Below are positions 17,450-25,511 of a stretch of DNA of 64,000 nucleotides, in pieces. The stretch comes from Zavarzinella sp. (GTDB taxonomy: Bacteria > Planctomycetota > Planctomycetia > Gemmatales > Gemmataceae), in the NCBI GenBank assembly GCA_041399155.1, contig JAWKTI010000001.1, positions 434,001-498,000 on the forward strand, read 5' to 3'. A program made the translations under genes and the position numbers. The notes beneath the pieces are model-generated. The model did no database searches. It was given only the letters and a program-made list of their open reading frames with translations, and was not told where the DNA came from. Each line of letters begins with the position of its first letter. Positions within the stretch are counted from its first letter, which is position 1.

Positions 17450-18508
17450 ATGCAATTTCTGCACCTTGGTTCCGTTTTTTGGCAGATAACGGTTTTATTT
17501 TTAATCGAGCTGGTATCTGTGTGCAATCTCACTGCAGCACCGAAAGGTAAAGTTTCAGAATTACCTAAAAAACAATCTAAAGAAGTACTACAGGCATGGG
17601 CAAATGCAGGGTGTGAATTCGGCTGGATTCGACCTTTCCATTCAGAATATTTCCGATTTATTACAGATGGGGAACCAATTCCTGGGGATATCCCAGGGTT
17701 TAAAGTGCGCAACTGGAACGAAGGAGAATTAGAAACGTTACCAATACCAAGTGGTAAATTCGGGCTAATTTTGCTTTCACAAGAAAGTACAACCAAAGGA
17801 TTAAACGCACTCGCTAAGTTCCCGAATATTACATTCTTGCTTGTGGCAAAAATGCAAATTACAGATGAAGGAGTGAAATCTCTTCTTGTTCTGGAGCATT
17901 TGCAAACACTTGGATTAAGAGACTCGAATATTACTGATGAAAATTTAAAACACATTGCAAATTTTCAGCACTTGCAAACACTTATTTTGTCTTCTACCAA
18001 AGTGACTGATAAAGGGATGAAATACATTAATTCATTGGCAAACTTACAAACTCTTGTGTTAGACTATACATCTGTCGCTGATTCTGGGATCGAGCAAATT
18101 GCAAAGTTAACTGAGTTACAACATTTGCATTTGGGTCACACCCAAGTTACCACGAAAAGTTTTGAGTCTCTGAAAAATTTGACAAAATTGCAATCTTTAT
18201 TTTTGAATGATACAAAAATTTCTGATCGAGGATTATCTCAATTAGAAGCACTGGAAAATCTTGAAATTTTGTATTTGGCAAGAACAAATCTATCGAACAG
18301 AGGATTGGAACAAATAGCTGCCTGCAAAAACTTAAAATCTTTGAGTTTTTCTGGAAATCGAATCACAAATTCTGGCCTGAGCAAACTAAAAGTGCTCACT
18401 AAATTGGAAGTAATTTCATTCTCGGACACAAAAATCACATTCAAAGGTCAAACACAATTTCAAAAAACACACCCAAAGTGCATTATTTTATCTGATGTAA
18501 GTGAGTAG
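17450..18508 (+). CDS. secreted leucine-rich repeat protein
   Basis: 352 aa from the ATG at 17450; the frame is open to 17402 but the inner start gives a normal signal peptide (hydrophobic to about residue 30, ending LTAAP). After a 90-residue N-terminal part come eight or nine 24-residue repeats of the type L-x-x-L-x-x-L-x-L-x-x-T-x-I-(T/S)-D-x-G-L, ribonuclease-inhibitor-like LRRs. These usually mediate protein binding. Codons are clearly more A/T-rich than in the neighbours. The gene is the sole content of a 1149-bp segment bracketed by 213-bp direct repeats, which points to insertion. Confidence 0.88.
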   Translation: MQFLHLGSVFWQITVLFLIELVSVCNLTAAPKGKVSELPKKQSKEVLQAWANAGCEFGWIRPFHSEYFRFITDGEPIPGDIPGFKVRNWNEGELETLPIPSGKFGLILLSQESTTKGLNALAKFPNITFLLVAKMQITDEGVKSLLVLEHLQTLGLRDSNITDENLKHIANFQHLQTLILSSTKVTDKGMKYINSLANLQTLVLDYTSVADSGIEQIAKLTELQHLHLGHTQVTTKSFESLKNLTKLQSLFLNDTKISDRGLSQLEALENLEILYLARTNLSNRGLEQIAACKNLKSLSFSGNRITNSGLSKLKVLTKLEVISFSDTKITFKGQTQFQKTHPKCIILSDVSE

Positions 18509-18532
18509 TGTGTTGGTTACTGAAAAAAGCAA

Positions 18533-18745
18533 CCAGAATCAACGGACGCCCTGCCACCAGGCGGTGCGTATCGTGACCGGAGCCCACGCGGTATTCCATT
18601 TTCTTCTCGACGGCAGCACCTAGATTTACTTAAGTGATTATTGTACAAGCACTTAGCGGAAATGAAGCGAATCGGCCCAGTTCCTCTTTTCAGCACCAAT
18701 GAGATTATGTTAAAATGCGGGAAGTTTTTTCCAAGGATGGAATGG
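18533..18745. repeat. 213-bp direct repeat, copy 2 (truncated ispF and promoter)
   Basis: Second copy of 17171-17383 at an offset of 1362 bp. It carries a non-functional fragment of the ispF 5' end pointing away from any remaining ispF body and supplies the promoter and AAGGA ribosome binding site for the gene starting at 18742. The similarity stops at 18745, inside that start region. Confidence 0.95.
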
Positions 18746-19440
18746 AAATGTCTGCAGGTTTACCACACGCGCAAGTGCCCACCCGTCAACAGTTAGAAGA
18801 AATTGATGCAATGATCAAGCGGATGCTGGCCCTGCCTCCATTGGCGTCGGAGGTGCCTGTTGAAGATAGCGCCCCGCCGGTGGTGAAATCGTGGAAAGTG
18901 GAAATCCCCGAACCAGGCGAACCTGGGGAACTGAAAATCCAGCCCGATCCGGAACCATCCTTAATATCGTGGGGCAAATCGGTCGCAAATCCGGATGATA
19001 TTCAGCCACCGAAGGCCAGTGGGTATTTTGCGAAACAGCCTGCCACAGTAGGGACTTCGGGCAATTCGCCCGATGAACTTCCTCAACCCCAGATCTACCA
19101 CGGACCGGGTGCACAGCCACCCATAGTGGAAGCCCCACCTGCACCCCAGGCTGCAGTAGGTGCTGGAGAATTAGAGGAAGTTCCTTTTGCTGAAAGTGCC
19201 ACCCGCAGAGGGATGCCCAACCCACTGATTCTCATTAATATGCTGTACGATGCCATTACCTGGCTACTTTGGCCTCTGACGGGCGTATTGCGTAATCAGG
19301 GCCGCACGTGGCTGGGCAGAATAGGCGTTTTCATGCTGATTGCCGCAGCCGGCTGGGCAATTGGCGAGATGTATGGCTACAGCTGGCCCCACATCCCCTG
19401 GGGGAAATACGACCCACGCACCCTGCTGGGGAAGTGGTAG
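18742..19440 (+). CDS. proline-rich protein with C-terminal membrane segment
   Basis: About 232 aa. AAGGA at 18733-18737 serves the ATG at 18742 or 18748. Residues to about 150 are low-complexity and rich in Pro, Glu and Ala, and probably cytoplasmic. Then come PNPLILINMLYDAITWLLWPL and, about 40 residues later, a hydrophobic IGVFMLIAAAGWAIGEMYGY helix, with a short tail. I do not recognise the family; a tail-anchored protein is the simplest reading. It appears to be the original divergent neighbour of ispF before the LRR insertion. Confidence 0.75.
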   Translation: MEMSAGLPHAQVPTRQQLEEIDAMIKRMLALPPLASEVPVEDSAPPVVKSWKVEIPEPGEPGELKIQPDPEPSLISWGKSVANPDDIQPPKASGYFAKQPATVGTSGNSPDELPQPQIYHGPGAQPPIVEAPPAPQAAVGAGELEEVPFAESATRRGMPNPLILINMLYDAITWLLWPLTGVLRNQGRTWLGRIGVFMLIAAAGWAIGEMYGYSWPHIPWGKYDPRTLLGKW

Positions 19441-19731
19441 GGGATTGACATCAAATCGATCACTTCCTTGGCACTTGTTGGTTTGCTTTTCAAAAGATGG
19501 CATTGCTGCCAGTACTCAGCGCGGTCTCATTCCAGGGTAAATCGGAATGTTTTGACAAACTGTTGGCACTATCCAATTTCAACCAAAAATAATCCGCGTC
19601 ATCTGCAGCATAACTTATTGGTTATATAAAAAGTTTTGTTGCTTTCTGAATCTGGCAAAAAATTGAAAAAATGCATTTTATTTTAGTATTGCATCAGCAA
19701 AATTATTCTGTCAAAATATTAATACTTCGTC

Positions 19732-21789
19732 ATGAAGAGCCTCCGCCGTCAGATGCCTAGTTCGTACTCCTGCATCGTTTGTGCGACACCACTGCCCAGT
19801 GTGCAGGGGGTGGTAACCTGTCCCTCCTGTGGCAAATCGCAAACGTCGATTCAGGAAGAAGAATTAACAAAGAGTGCGGTGCTTCTCGAAGTACCTAGCT
19901 TCTCTCCAGATTCTGTCGAAAACGTTGATACTCGGACGTTGCCCGACGAAGAGTTTCATGCAGTTGCCACGCATACTTGCACAGAATACCAGAAATCTCC
20001 CGAAATAAACTTTCCGACCATTCCGGGGCATGAAATCATTTCGATTCTGGGCAAAGGCGGGATGGGGATTGTTTATCTGGCGCGACGACTGCACACCGAT
20101 GACCTTGTTGCGTTAAAGATGATGCGGCTGGGTAGTGCTGCGAGTGAAGACGACAAAAAGCGGTTTCTCCGCGAAGCTAAGGCATTGGTCACTCTGAAAG
20201 AGCATGACCACATTGTCCGGCATTACAGCTACCATCAAACCGACGAGCAGATCTATTTCACGATGGAGTTCATCAACGGATCTTCATTGAGCAATTTGAT
20301 CCATCAGCAACCGCTGGAAACGCGGGCAGCAGCACAGATGTTTGCAGATCTGGCGGGGGCCGTGCAACATGCCCACAATTATGGTCTGGTACACCGGGAT
20401 ATCAAACCAGCGAATCTTCTGGTGGAAGAAAAGACCGGCAAAGTAAAACTGTCGGATTTTGGATTAGTTAAGTCGGAAGAATACACCGAACTGACGGCAC
20501 CGCAGGTAGTGCTTGGTACTGCTAAGTATATGGCACCGGAACAGGCGAACGGCCAGCAAGCGACCGCAAGCAGTGACATTTACTCGTTGGGGATATCGCT
20601 TTATCAAAGCCTTGCTGGCAAAACACCTTACGATGAACTATCGTTGGTAGCAATTCTCAGCCAGATTGCAAATACACCGATGCCTTCCGTGCGGCAATAT
20701 CTGCCCAAGATTGATCCTGTTCTGGAAGCGATTTTAGCCAAGGCAACCAGTTTTGAGCCGTCTGGCAGATACGGTAGTGCAGGGGAATTTCAGCAGGACT
20801 TAAGGAATTGGCTTGACGGAAAACCCACAATCGCGAGACCATTAACGCCGATCCAGAAGCTGATAAATCGGTTCAAGCGAAATTACCGGCAAACCACCGT
20901 GGTAGTTGCCTTGCTCGCAATGGGGGGGCTCGGGGCAGCAGCCTTAATCAAACCGAATCGGCCAATTGTCCAGGTGTCTGCGCCAGAACCAATTGACCAT
21001 AAGCAAGTGCTGCACGAAAAAATACGCAATCTGCAACCGGGCGAAAAACTGACGATTATCGGCGAAAAAGGCCTCCCAGACTGGTACGACTGGAAATCAG
21101 GTCCTAGCTTGCTCGCAACGAGAATCACTGGTGATGAAGCCTGCTCATTCCAAACTAGTGTTATCTCATTGCTGGAATTAGTGGAAGATGCCCACCATTC
21201 CGAGTTTGAAATAACTGCCGAAATACGACATTGTGCAGCTAATGGAGATACTGGATCTGAGGTAGGATTATATTTCGGATTCGAACATCTGAATTTTTAC
21301 GAAGGTTCTTTCAATCAGGGATCTCACTTCTTTACGTTAAAATTCAGCGACTATTGGCAAGGTTATGAAAGAACGTCGAAGCAGTTTCGAGACGATCATC
21401 ATGTAATGATCTCAGATTGCTGCATGCTCGATAATCGCGTTGATCTGCCCCACTTCTGGCATACGAATCTGCAATTGCCGGATAAATCAGCTTTCCTATT
21501 TTCAGCTGTACATAATAGATCAATCATGAATCGTTGGAGAAAATTATCAATTAGATTCGAAAGAGACTCTGCAACATTCAGCTTATATTTTGATGGCAGT
21601 GAACGCACTCAAACAATACCATTTTCCCGTTTGAATGCAGTTACTGTCAATTCGATCATTCCCGAAGACCAAACTCCAAAGTTCAGCAGCTTCCGCGCAA
21701 GTAGAAGTATTGGTATATATGCCAGCGATGGGATTATCGCGTTCAGAAATGTAGTCTTCACAAATACTTCAAAAGGTAGTCAGAAATGA
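19732..21789 (+). CDS. membrane Ser/Thr protein kinase with zinc ribbon
   Basis: 685 aa. Residues 14-33 form a zinc-ribbon (CIVC then CPSC). The kinase domain runs from about 97 to 345 with an intact P-loop GKGGMGIV (107-114), Lys129, HRD at 201-203, DFG at 222-224 and APE at 248-250, so it should be active. One transmembrane helix (368-386) is followed by a 300-residue extracytoplasmic domain whose GLPDWYDWKSG start and repeated beta strands suggest a concanavalin-like (DUF1080/LamG-type) sensor fold. The Hanks-type arrangement implies signal sensing outside and phosphorylation inside. No clear Shine-Dalgarno; M8 is an alternative start. The next gene overlaps by 4 nt. Confidence 0.93.
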   Translation: MKSLRRQMPSSYSCIVCATPLPSVQGVVTCPSCGKSQTSIQEEELTKSAVLLEVPSFSPDSVENVDTRTLPDEEFHAVATHTCTEYQKSPEINFPTIPGHEIISILGKGGMGIVYLARRLHTDDLVALKMMRLGSAASEDDKKRFLREAKALVTLKEHDHIVRHYSYHQTDEQIYFTMEFINGSSLSNLIHQQPLETRAAAQMFADLAGAVQHAHNYGLVHRDIKPANLLVEEKTGKVKLSDFGLVKSEEYTELTAPQVVLGTAKYMAPEQANGQQATASSDIYSLGISLYQSLAGKTPYDELSLVAILSQIANTPMPSVRQYLPKIDPVLEAILAKATSFEPSGRYGSAGEFQQDLRNWLDGKPTIARPLTPIQKLINRFKRNYRQTTVVVALLAMGGLGAAALIKPNRPIVQVSAPEPIDHKQVLHEKIRNLQPGEKLTIIGEKGLPDWYDWKSGPSLLATRITGDEACSFQTSVISLLELVEDAHHSEFEITAEIRHCAANGDTGSEVGLYFGFEHLNFYEGSFNQGSHFFTLKFSDYWQGYERTSKQFRDDHHVMISDCCMLDNRVDLPHFWHTNLQLPDKSAFLFSAVHNRSIMNRWRKLSIRFERDSATFSLYFDGSERTQTIPFSRLNAVTVNSIIPEDQTPKFSSFRASRSIGIYASDGIIAFRNVVFTNTSKGSQK

Positions 21790-22172
21790 GTGATTCGTCC
21801 TCAATAACCCCTGCAGCGATGCTTTCGGGTAATGCCATTACTACTCCACAAAGTGGCTGTTATTTTACGACGGAAACGTTTACAGCATGCGGTACGTGTG
21901 TGTCAGGTGCTACGGTGCAACTATCACTGGTCAACGTCGCACAGAGTACATTAGTCGACAAGCAATCTGCTACGGTCAACGGTACGAATTGGAAAAGAGA
22001 CTTTGCAGATTATGGTTTCGTTGCCGACAATAATCCCCATACTTTGCATATGTTTGTCAATGGTGGAACAACTCCAGTTGCAACAGTAAACTTTAACATT
22101 GGCGAGACTGGTAATCCACCCTGCATCCCGTGTTTAAATGTAGAACCGATCGAGCCAATGGAACTTCCCTAA
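21786..22172 (+). CDS. hypothetical protein coupled to the kinase
   Basis: 128 aa, starting in an ATGA overlap with the kinase stop, so translationally coupled. It has no signal peptide or membrane segment. The chain is Thr/Val-rich and beta-like with C-x-x-C (FTACGTCVSG) and a second C-x-x-C near the end (PPCIPCLN), and an internal VQLSLVNVAQSTLVDKQSA then WKRDFADYG, like a single Ig-type sandwich. I do not recognise the family. Linkage suggests it is a partner or substrate of the kinase. Confidence 0.7.
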   Translation: MSDSSSITPAAMLSGNAITTPQSGCYFTTETFTACGTCVSGATVQLSLVNVAQSTLVDKQSATVNGTNWKRDFADYGFVADNNPHTLHMFVNGGTTPVATVNFNIGETGNPPCIPCLNVEPIEPMELP

Positions 22173-22224
22173 GAAGCAGTTGCATGTTCGATTTTCGACA
22201 CTGCTGTAAGATCAGGATTTTTCG

Positions 22225-22304
22225 ACTGCTTTTACATACTTTTTGGCCAGTTCTGTCAGGCTGGTGAAGTCTGAGTTTGCGATCATGTGTGGATCGACGA
22301 GTTG
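22225..22304 (-). pseudogene. 80-bp remnant of the eda 3' end
   Basis: Aligns without gaps to 23096-23175, the 3' end of the aldolase gene (offset 871 bp, four mismatches that I can count). On the minus strand it still encodes LVDPHMIANSDFTSLTELAK and the final KKYVKAVEKS. It lies on the far side of the DUF6891 gene from intact eda, as expected if that gene was inserted with duplication of, or replacement by, a target fragment. Confidence 0.9.
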
Positions 22305-22410
22305 CCCAGTACATCGGCAGCCAATTGGAGTTAACAGGTGCTTTGGATGGCTGATAAACCTAGATGGAAATTGAATCTCAATCCAATTTGAGATTAAACG
22401 AGGTGAGTTG

Positions 22411-22980
22411 ATGGCAGGAGTCACGAAGGAAGATATTCGAGAATGGGCCAAATTCTACATCTGGTCAGGTATGTATGATCATCAGGAAGTGCGACTTCTG
22501 ATCGAAGAGCAGCTGGGCAATGATGATGAAGTGAGTGAAGATTGGCTTCAACAATTGATACTTGATGAAGTTGAGGCGAAGCAGCAAGCTGAACTTTCCT
22601 GGCCAGAAGTGACTGATTGTGACCGACTTGAACTTGCTTTTATCTCCCTCGAACAGGTGGGTATCATCGCTCTGCAGATGGCTGGTTTTACTCTTTCAGA
22701 CGGCTTGGAAGAGGTTTCAGATGTCTATCGTGAAGCCGGTGGAAAGAAGTCAGATTACACGGGGTTTTGTTTTTTCACGGAACAGGATGTGGAACATGCG
22801 CTCGATGGGCATGGGCTTTGTATTGCGTTCGGCCACTTCTCGGATGATCAAGCGAAAGGTGTTGCTATTGGACAACAGCTATGCCTTGCATTCAAAGCAG
22901 CAGGGCTACAAGTTGATTGGGATGAAAATATCAATGCTCGTATATTCATCAAGAATTTTCGTTGGCAACGAAGGTCCTGA
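22411..22980 (+). CDS. DUF6891 family protein
   Basis: 189 aa from the ATG at 22411, with AGGTGA upstream. The block TDCDRLELAFISLEQVGIIALQMAGFTLSDG (about 70-100), then GFCFFTEQDVEHAL and LCIAFGHF, is the pattern I associate with DUF6891. The N-terminal part is a helical DIREWAKFYIWSGMYDHQEV segment. Soluble, acidic, function unknown. It is bracketed by the eda remnant and intact eda, which marks it as accessory. Confidence 0.75.
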   Translation: MAGVTKEDIREWAKFYIWSGMYDHQEVRLLIEEQLGNDDEVSEDWLQQLILDEVEAKQQAELSWPEVTDCDRLELAFISLEQVGIIALQMAGFTLSDGLEEVSDVYREAGGKKSDYTGFCFFTEQDVEHALDGHGLCIAFGHFSDDQAKGVAIGQQLCLAFKAAGLQVDWDENINARIFIKNFRWQRRS

Positions 22981-23082
22981 CCATAACCATTTCAAAGCAG
23001 CGAGGTCGATGAGTTGTAGCGGCGTATACTTAGCAATAAAATCGAGTAAAGAGGTGAAATCCAATGCACGTGTGCATTTGAT

Positions 23083-23721
23083 TTAAGCGGCGATTACTGC
23101 TTTTACATACTTTTTAGCCAGTTCTGTCAGGCCGGTGAAGTCTGATTTTGCGATCATGTGTGGGTCGACGAGTTGGCTGCCGATGCCCAGGGCACACGCA
23201 CCTGCGGCCAGAAAGTCGCCTGCAGTGGTCAGATCGACCCCGCCAGTGGGCATCAGCTTAATCTGGGGCAGTGGGCCACGCATCGCCTTAAAGAACTTCG
23301 GCCCTAAACACTCTGCTGGAAAGACTTTCACGATATCCGCACCAGCTTCCCAGGCCGCCAGTATCTCTGTGGGGGTAAACGCACCGGGCATTATCGCCCG
23401 ATCGTAGCGGTGGGCCAGAGCAATCACATCCACATTCACGGTGGGGGATACCAGAAACTCGGCACCCGCCATAATTGCGATTCGTGCGGTTTCTGTATCC
23501 AGAATCGTCCCCGCACCGATGAGAATTTTCTCACCAAGTTGCTTTTTCGCAGCCCGGATGACTTGATCGGCATCGGGAACGGTGAAGGTGACCTCGGCAA
23601 CCCGAATCCCACCTGCGGCCAGTGCGTGCAGCACTTCTACCAGTTGATCGGGCTGTGGGGCACGCACCACGGCGACAATTTTGTGCTGCTCAATTAGCTG
23701 CAATTGCTCAAGTCGTTTCAT
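23083..23721 (-). CDS. eda: KDPG/KHG aldolase
   Basis: 212 aa from the ATG at 23721 (an upstream ATG at 23730 adds three residues). Class I aldolase features are intact: IVAVVRA at the start, the catalytic Glu in RVAEVTF, GAGTILD, and the Schiff-base Lys in IVKVFPAE followed by LMPTGGV. Eda cleaves 2-keto-3-deoxy-6-phosphogluconate to pyruvate and glyceraldehyde 3-phosphate. No edd is adjacent. The last 80 bases are duplicated at 22225-22304. Confidence 0.95.
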   Translation of the reverse strand: MKRLEQLQLIEQHKIVAVVRAPQPDQLVEVLHALAAGGIRVAEVTFTVPDADQVIRAAKKQLGEKILIGAGTILDTETARIAIMAGAEFLVSPTVNVDVIALAHRYDRAIMPGAFTPTEILAAWEAGADIVKVFPAECLGPKFFKAMRGPLPQIKLMPTGGVDLTTAGDFLAAGACALGIGSQLVDPHMIAKSDFTGLTELAKKYVKAVIAA

Positions 23722-23764
23722 CGTAAGCACTTATGAAAAAATGAGAAAATGAAAATTATCAGAA

Positions 23765-24322
23765 TTATTTTTTGGTGATAGTTTCGATCATCGACATCGT
23801 TTTCAGGATGATCCCTTCTTCAGGGAAGGTATGGAAGGCATTGATGTGCAGGCAATCGACGCACCCATCGACTGTTACCAGGCTCAGTGGGGCCAGGGCG
23901 AAGCGTTGATCAGCATGAAAATGGTAGATCAGCCCACGATTTTGCCCATCGGCGAGCAGTTCTTCATGAATTTTACGAAAAACAGGCGAGGATTGTTCCT
24001 CCCGCTGCAAACTGGTCTGGTAAACAATTTCGGGAGAAATCCGAAATGAATCACTGAATTCCCCTTCAAAACGGTGGCGGCAAACTCGCCCACGCTGAGG
24101 CAGCGGAAAGTCTTGCACTGCAAGCATTTCCGACAATTGTAAACCGCTGGGACTCGTCCAGCTCCAGTAATGTCCGGTGGTGGTCAGCACCAACTGCAGG
24201 TGGTATTCATCCCGCCGAAACTGCTGCACTGCCAGAGGTTCCAATAATTCGGGATGCAACGATCTTGAAAACAGATGAAAGCGAACGGTTTCTGCATTTG
24301 GACGTGTCAACACTGAATTCAT
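23765..24322 (-). CDS. DUF2617 family protein
   Basis: 185 aa from the ATG at 24322, preceded by a G-rich run; the frame is open to 24505 but that stretch contains the terminator of the next gene upstream. RFHLFSRSLHPELLE then YHLQLVLTTTGHYWSWTSPSGLQLSEML matches DUF2617, a family of soluble proteins of unknown function common in actinobacteria and planctomycetes. Confidence 0.8.
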   Translation of the reverse strand: MNSVLTRPNAETVRFHLFSRSLHPELLEPLAVQQFRRDEYHLQLVLTTTGHYWSWTSPSGLQLSEMLAVQDFPLPQRGRVCRHRFEGEFSDSFRISPEIVYQTSLQREEQSSPVFRKIHEELLADGQNRGLIYHFHADQRFALAPLSLVTVDGCVDCLHINAFHTFPEEGIILKTMSMIETITKK

Positions 24323-24413
24323 TCCCCGACCCCCTGATCCAGCCCCCCTGGATGCTTGCGGGTATATAATCAGAGACCGCAGAACGCTCAAGGGATGTTT
24401 TGTGGGCGTTATC

Positions 24414-24452
24414 AATAAAAAAACGACGCACTCGGCGAACCGAGTCGTCGTT
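24414..24452 (-). terminator. rho-independent terminator of the Cys-rich gene
   Basis: A 13-bp stem with one bulged C (arms 24422-24435 and 24440-24452, loop CGAA) is followed on the minus strand by seven T. It lies about 80 nt downstream of the stop codon at 24535. Confidence 0.85.
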
Positions 24453-24534
24453 CTTTTCATTTTAGGATAATTGGACAAGGTTGGAAATTTGTTCTGACCG
24501 TCCACAAATCAATTACACAAGCCAACAACCAGAA

Positions 24535-25029
24535 TTACTTAGGGGCTTCAGGAGCCTTAGGAGCAACTTTGGGGGTTTCGGGTGGCTTGGGCATGGTTTT
24601 GGGTTCAACCACAGGTGCGGTCACGGTGGGAGGAATCACCACGGTGCCACAACCGGGGGTTGCGGAGGTGTAAACTGGTGCACTTTCGCAAGTGTTACAG
24701 CCACCTTTGTTGAAGCAGCCACCGAACTTGCTGAACAGACCACAACCGCTGAAGCAGCCTTTAAAGCCACATTTCTGGGTGGGGCAGCAGCTGGTGGTTG
24801 TGGTAGCACAAGGAGTTGCACAAGGTGCAGGTGCGGCACAAGGAGTTGCACAAGGTGCAGGAGCTGCACAGGGTGCAGGTGCGGCACAAGGAGTTGCACA
24901 AGGTGCAGGTGCGCAGATCGGCTTGCAAGGGGTGCAGAACGAAATCTTGGGTTTGCAGCACAGTTTGAAGAAACAGGTTGGCTGCTCGGGTGCAGGCGTC
25001 ATCGCCATTAACATTACCATACTGTACAT
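24535..25029 (-). CDS. cysteine-rich repeat protein
   Basis: 164 aa from the ATG at 25029, with GGAG 8 nt upstream; an earlier in-frame start at 25065 lacks a ribosome binding site. A hydrophobic Met-rich start may be a short export signal. The core has 26 or so Cys in CC, CKP, CxPC and APAPCATPC-type repeats (residues about 30-90), then a CGFKGCFSGCGLFSKFGGCF block and a Pro/Lys-rich C-terminus. The composition suggests a disulfide-linked cell-surface or wall protein, as reported for planctomycete envelopes, but I do not recognise a named family. Confidence 0.8.
   Translation of the reverse strand: MYSMVMLMAMTPAPEQPTCFFKLCCKPKISFCTPCKPICAPAPCATPCAAPAPCAAPAPCATPCAAPAPCATPCATTTTSCCPTQKCGFKGCFSGCGLFSKFGGCFNKGGCNTCESAPVYTSATPGCGTVVIPPTVTAPVVEPKTMPKPPETPKVAPKAPEAPK
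24806..24913. repeat. about 30-bp coding tandem repeat
   Basis: Three to four near-identical units of about 30 bp (GCACAAGGAGTTGCACAAGG followed by TGCAGGTGCG) within the Cys-rich gene encode the APAPCATPC repeats. This is a likely site of copy-number variation. Confidence 0.85.
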
Positions 25030-25065
25030 CGAAGTATCTCCGTGTTGTAACTGGTTGCCACACAA

Positions 25066-25511
25066 ACACTTAAAGTTATTGTCCCACCTGTTTGTGGTGC
25101 CACCAGTCGTTGCGTTGAAAACAATTTTTTAATTACTGGCGGGACAATCGTCGCAACTAACCATGATGCTAATGTGGGCAAATTAAACCGTCAAGGTTAA
25201 TTTAGGAATATTGGGTAATCTACAGAACTTTGGTAAAATGTCTGCTTGAATAATCCGAAATTCCCGCGCATTGGTTAGCAACTTTACCTATGGGATACCA
25301 CAAATTCGGGTGGATGCTTACAGATTCCAGGATTTTGTAAACTTTGCAAATCGCGTGATTTACCCATTTTTCTGCCAACATTCCCCCATGCAAGTGGTTT
25401 GTGTATGTAGAAGATGCCGCCGAATCGCCACATTACATTGCCGCCGAAGGTTTTTATCAGGCTACGATCGCTTCCTTACCGATAACTACAGTTGAATTGG
25501 TGGAGTTGAGG
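25066..25511. other. intergenic region with a possible N-terminal extension
   Basis: About 445 bases between divergent genes. I see no RNA gene or clear promoter. From 25401 to 25511 one plus-strand frame (YVEDAAESPHYIAAEGFYQ and on) is open, has coding-like codons and is in frame with the ATG at 25512, so a longer or broken protein is possible. Confidence 0.4.

Noticed and set aside
17038..17955. Minus-strand open frame of 305 codons
   Set aside because: It runs antisense through the LRR gene, the duplicated promoter and part of ispF in another frame; no ribosome binding site or domain.
23064..23079. AATGCAC-GT-GTGCATT inverted repeat as terminator of eda
   Set aside because: The stem is short with a 2-nt loop and no T-run follows.
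24481..25011. Plus-strand open frame of 176 codons rich in Cys-Arg
   Set aside because: It is the antisense shadow of the Cys-rich repeat gene; the minus frame has the ribosome binding site and terminator.
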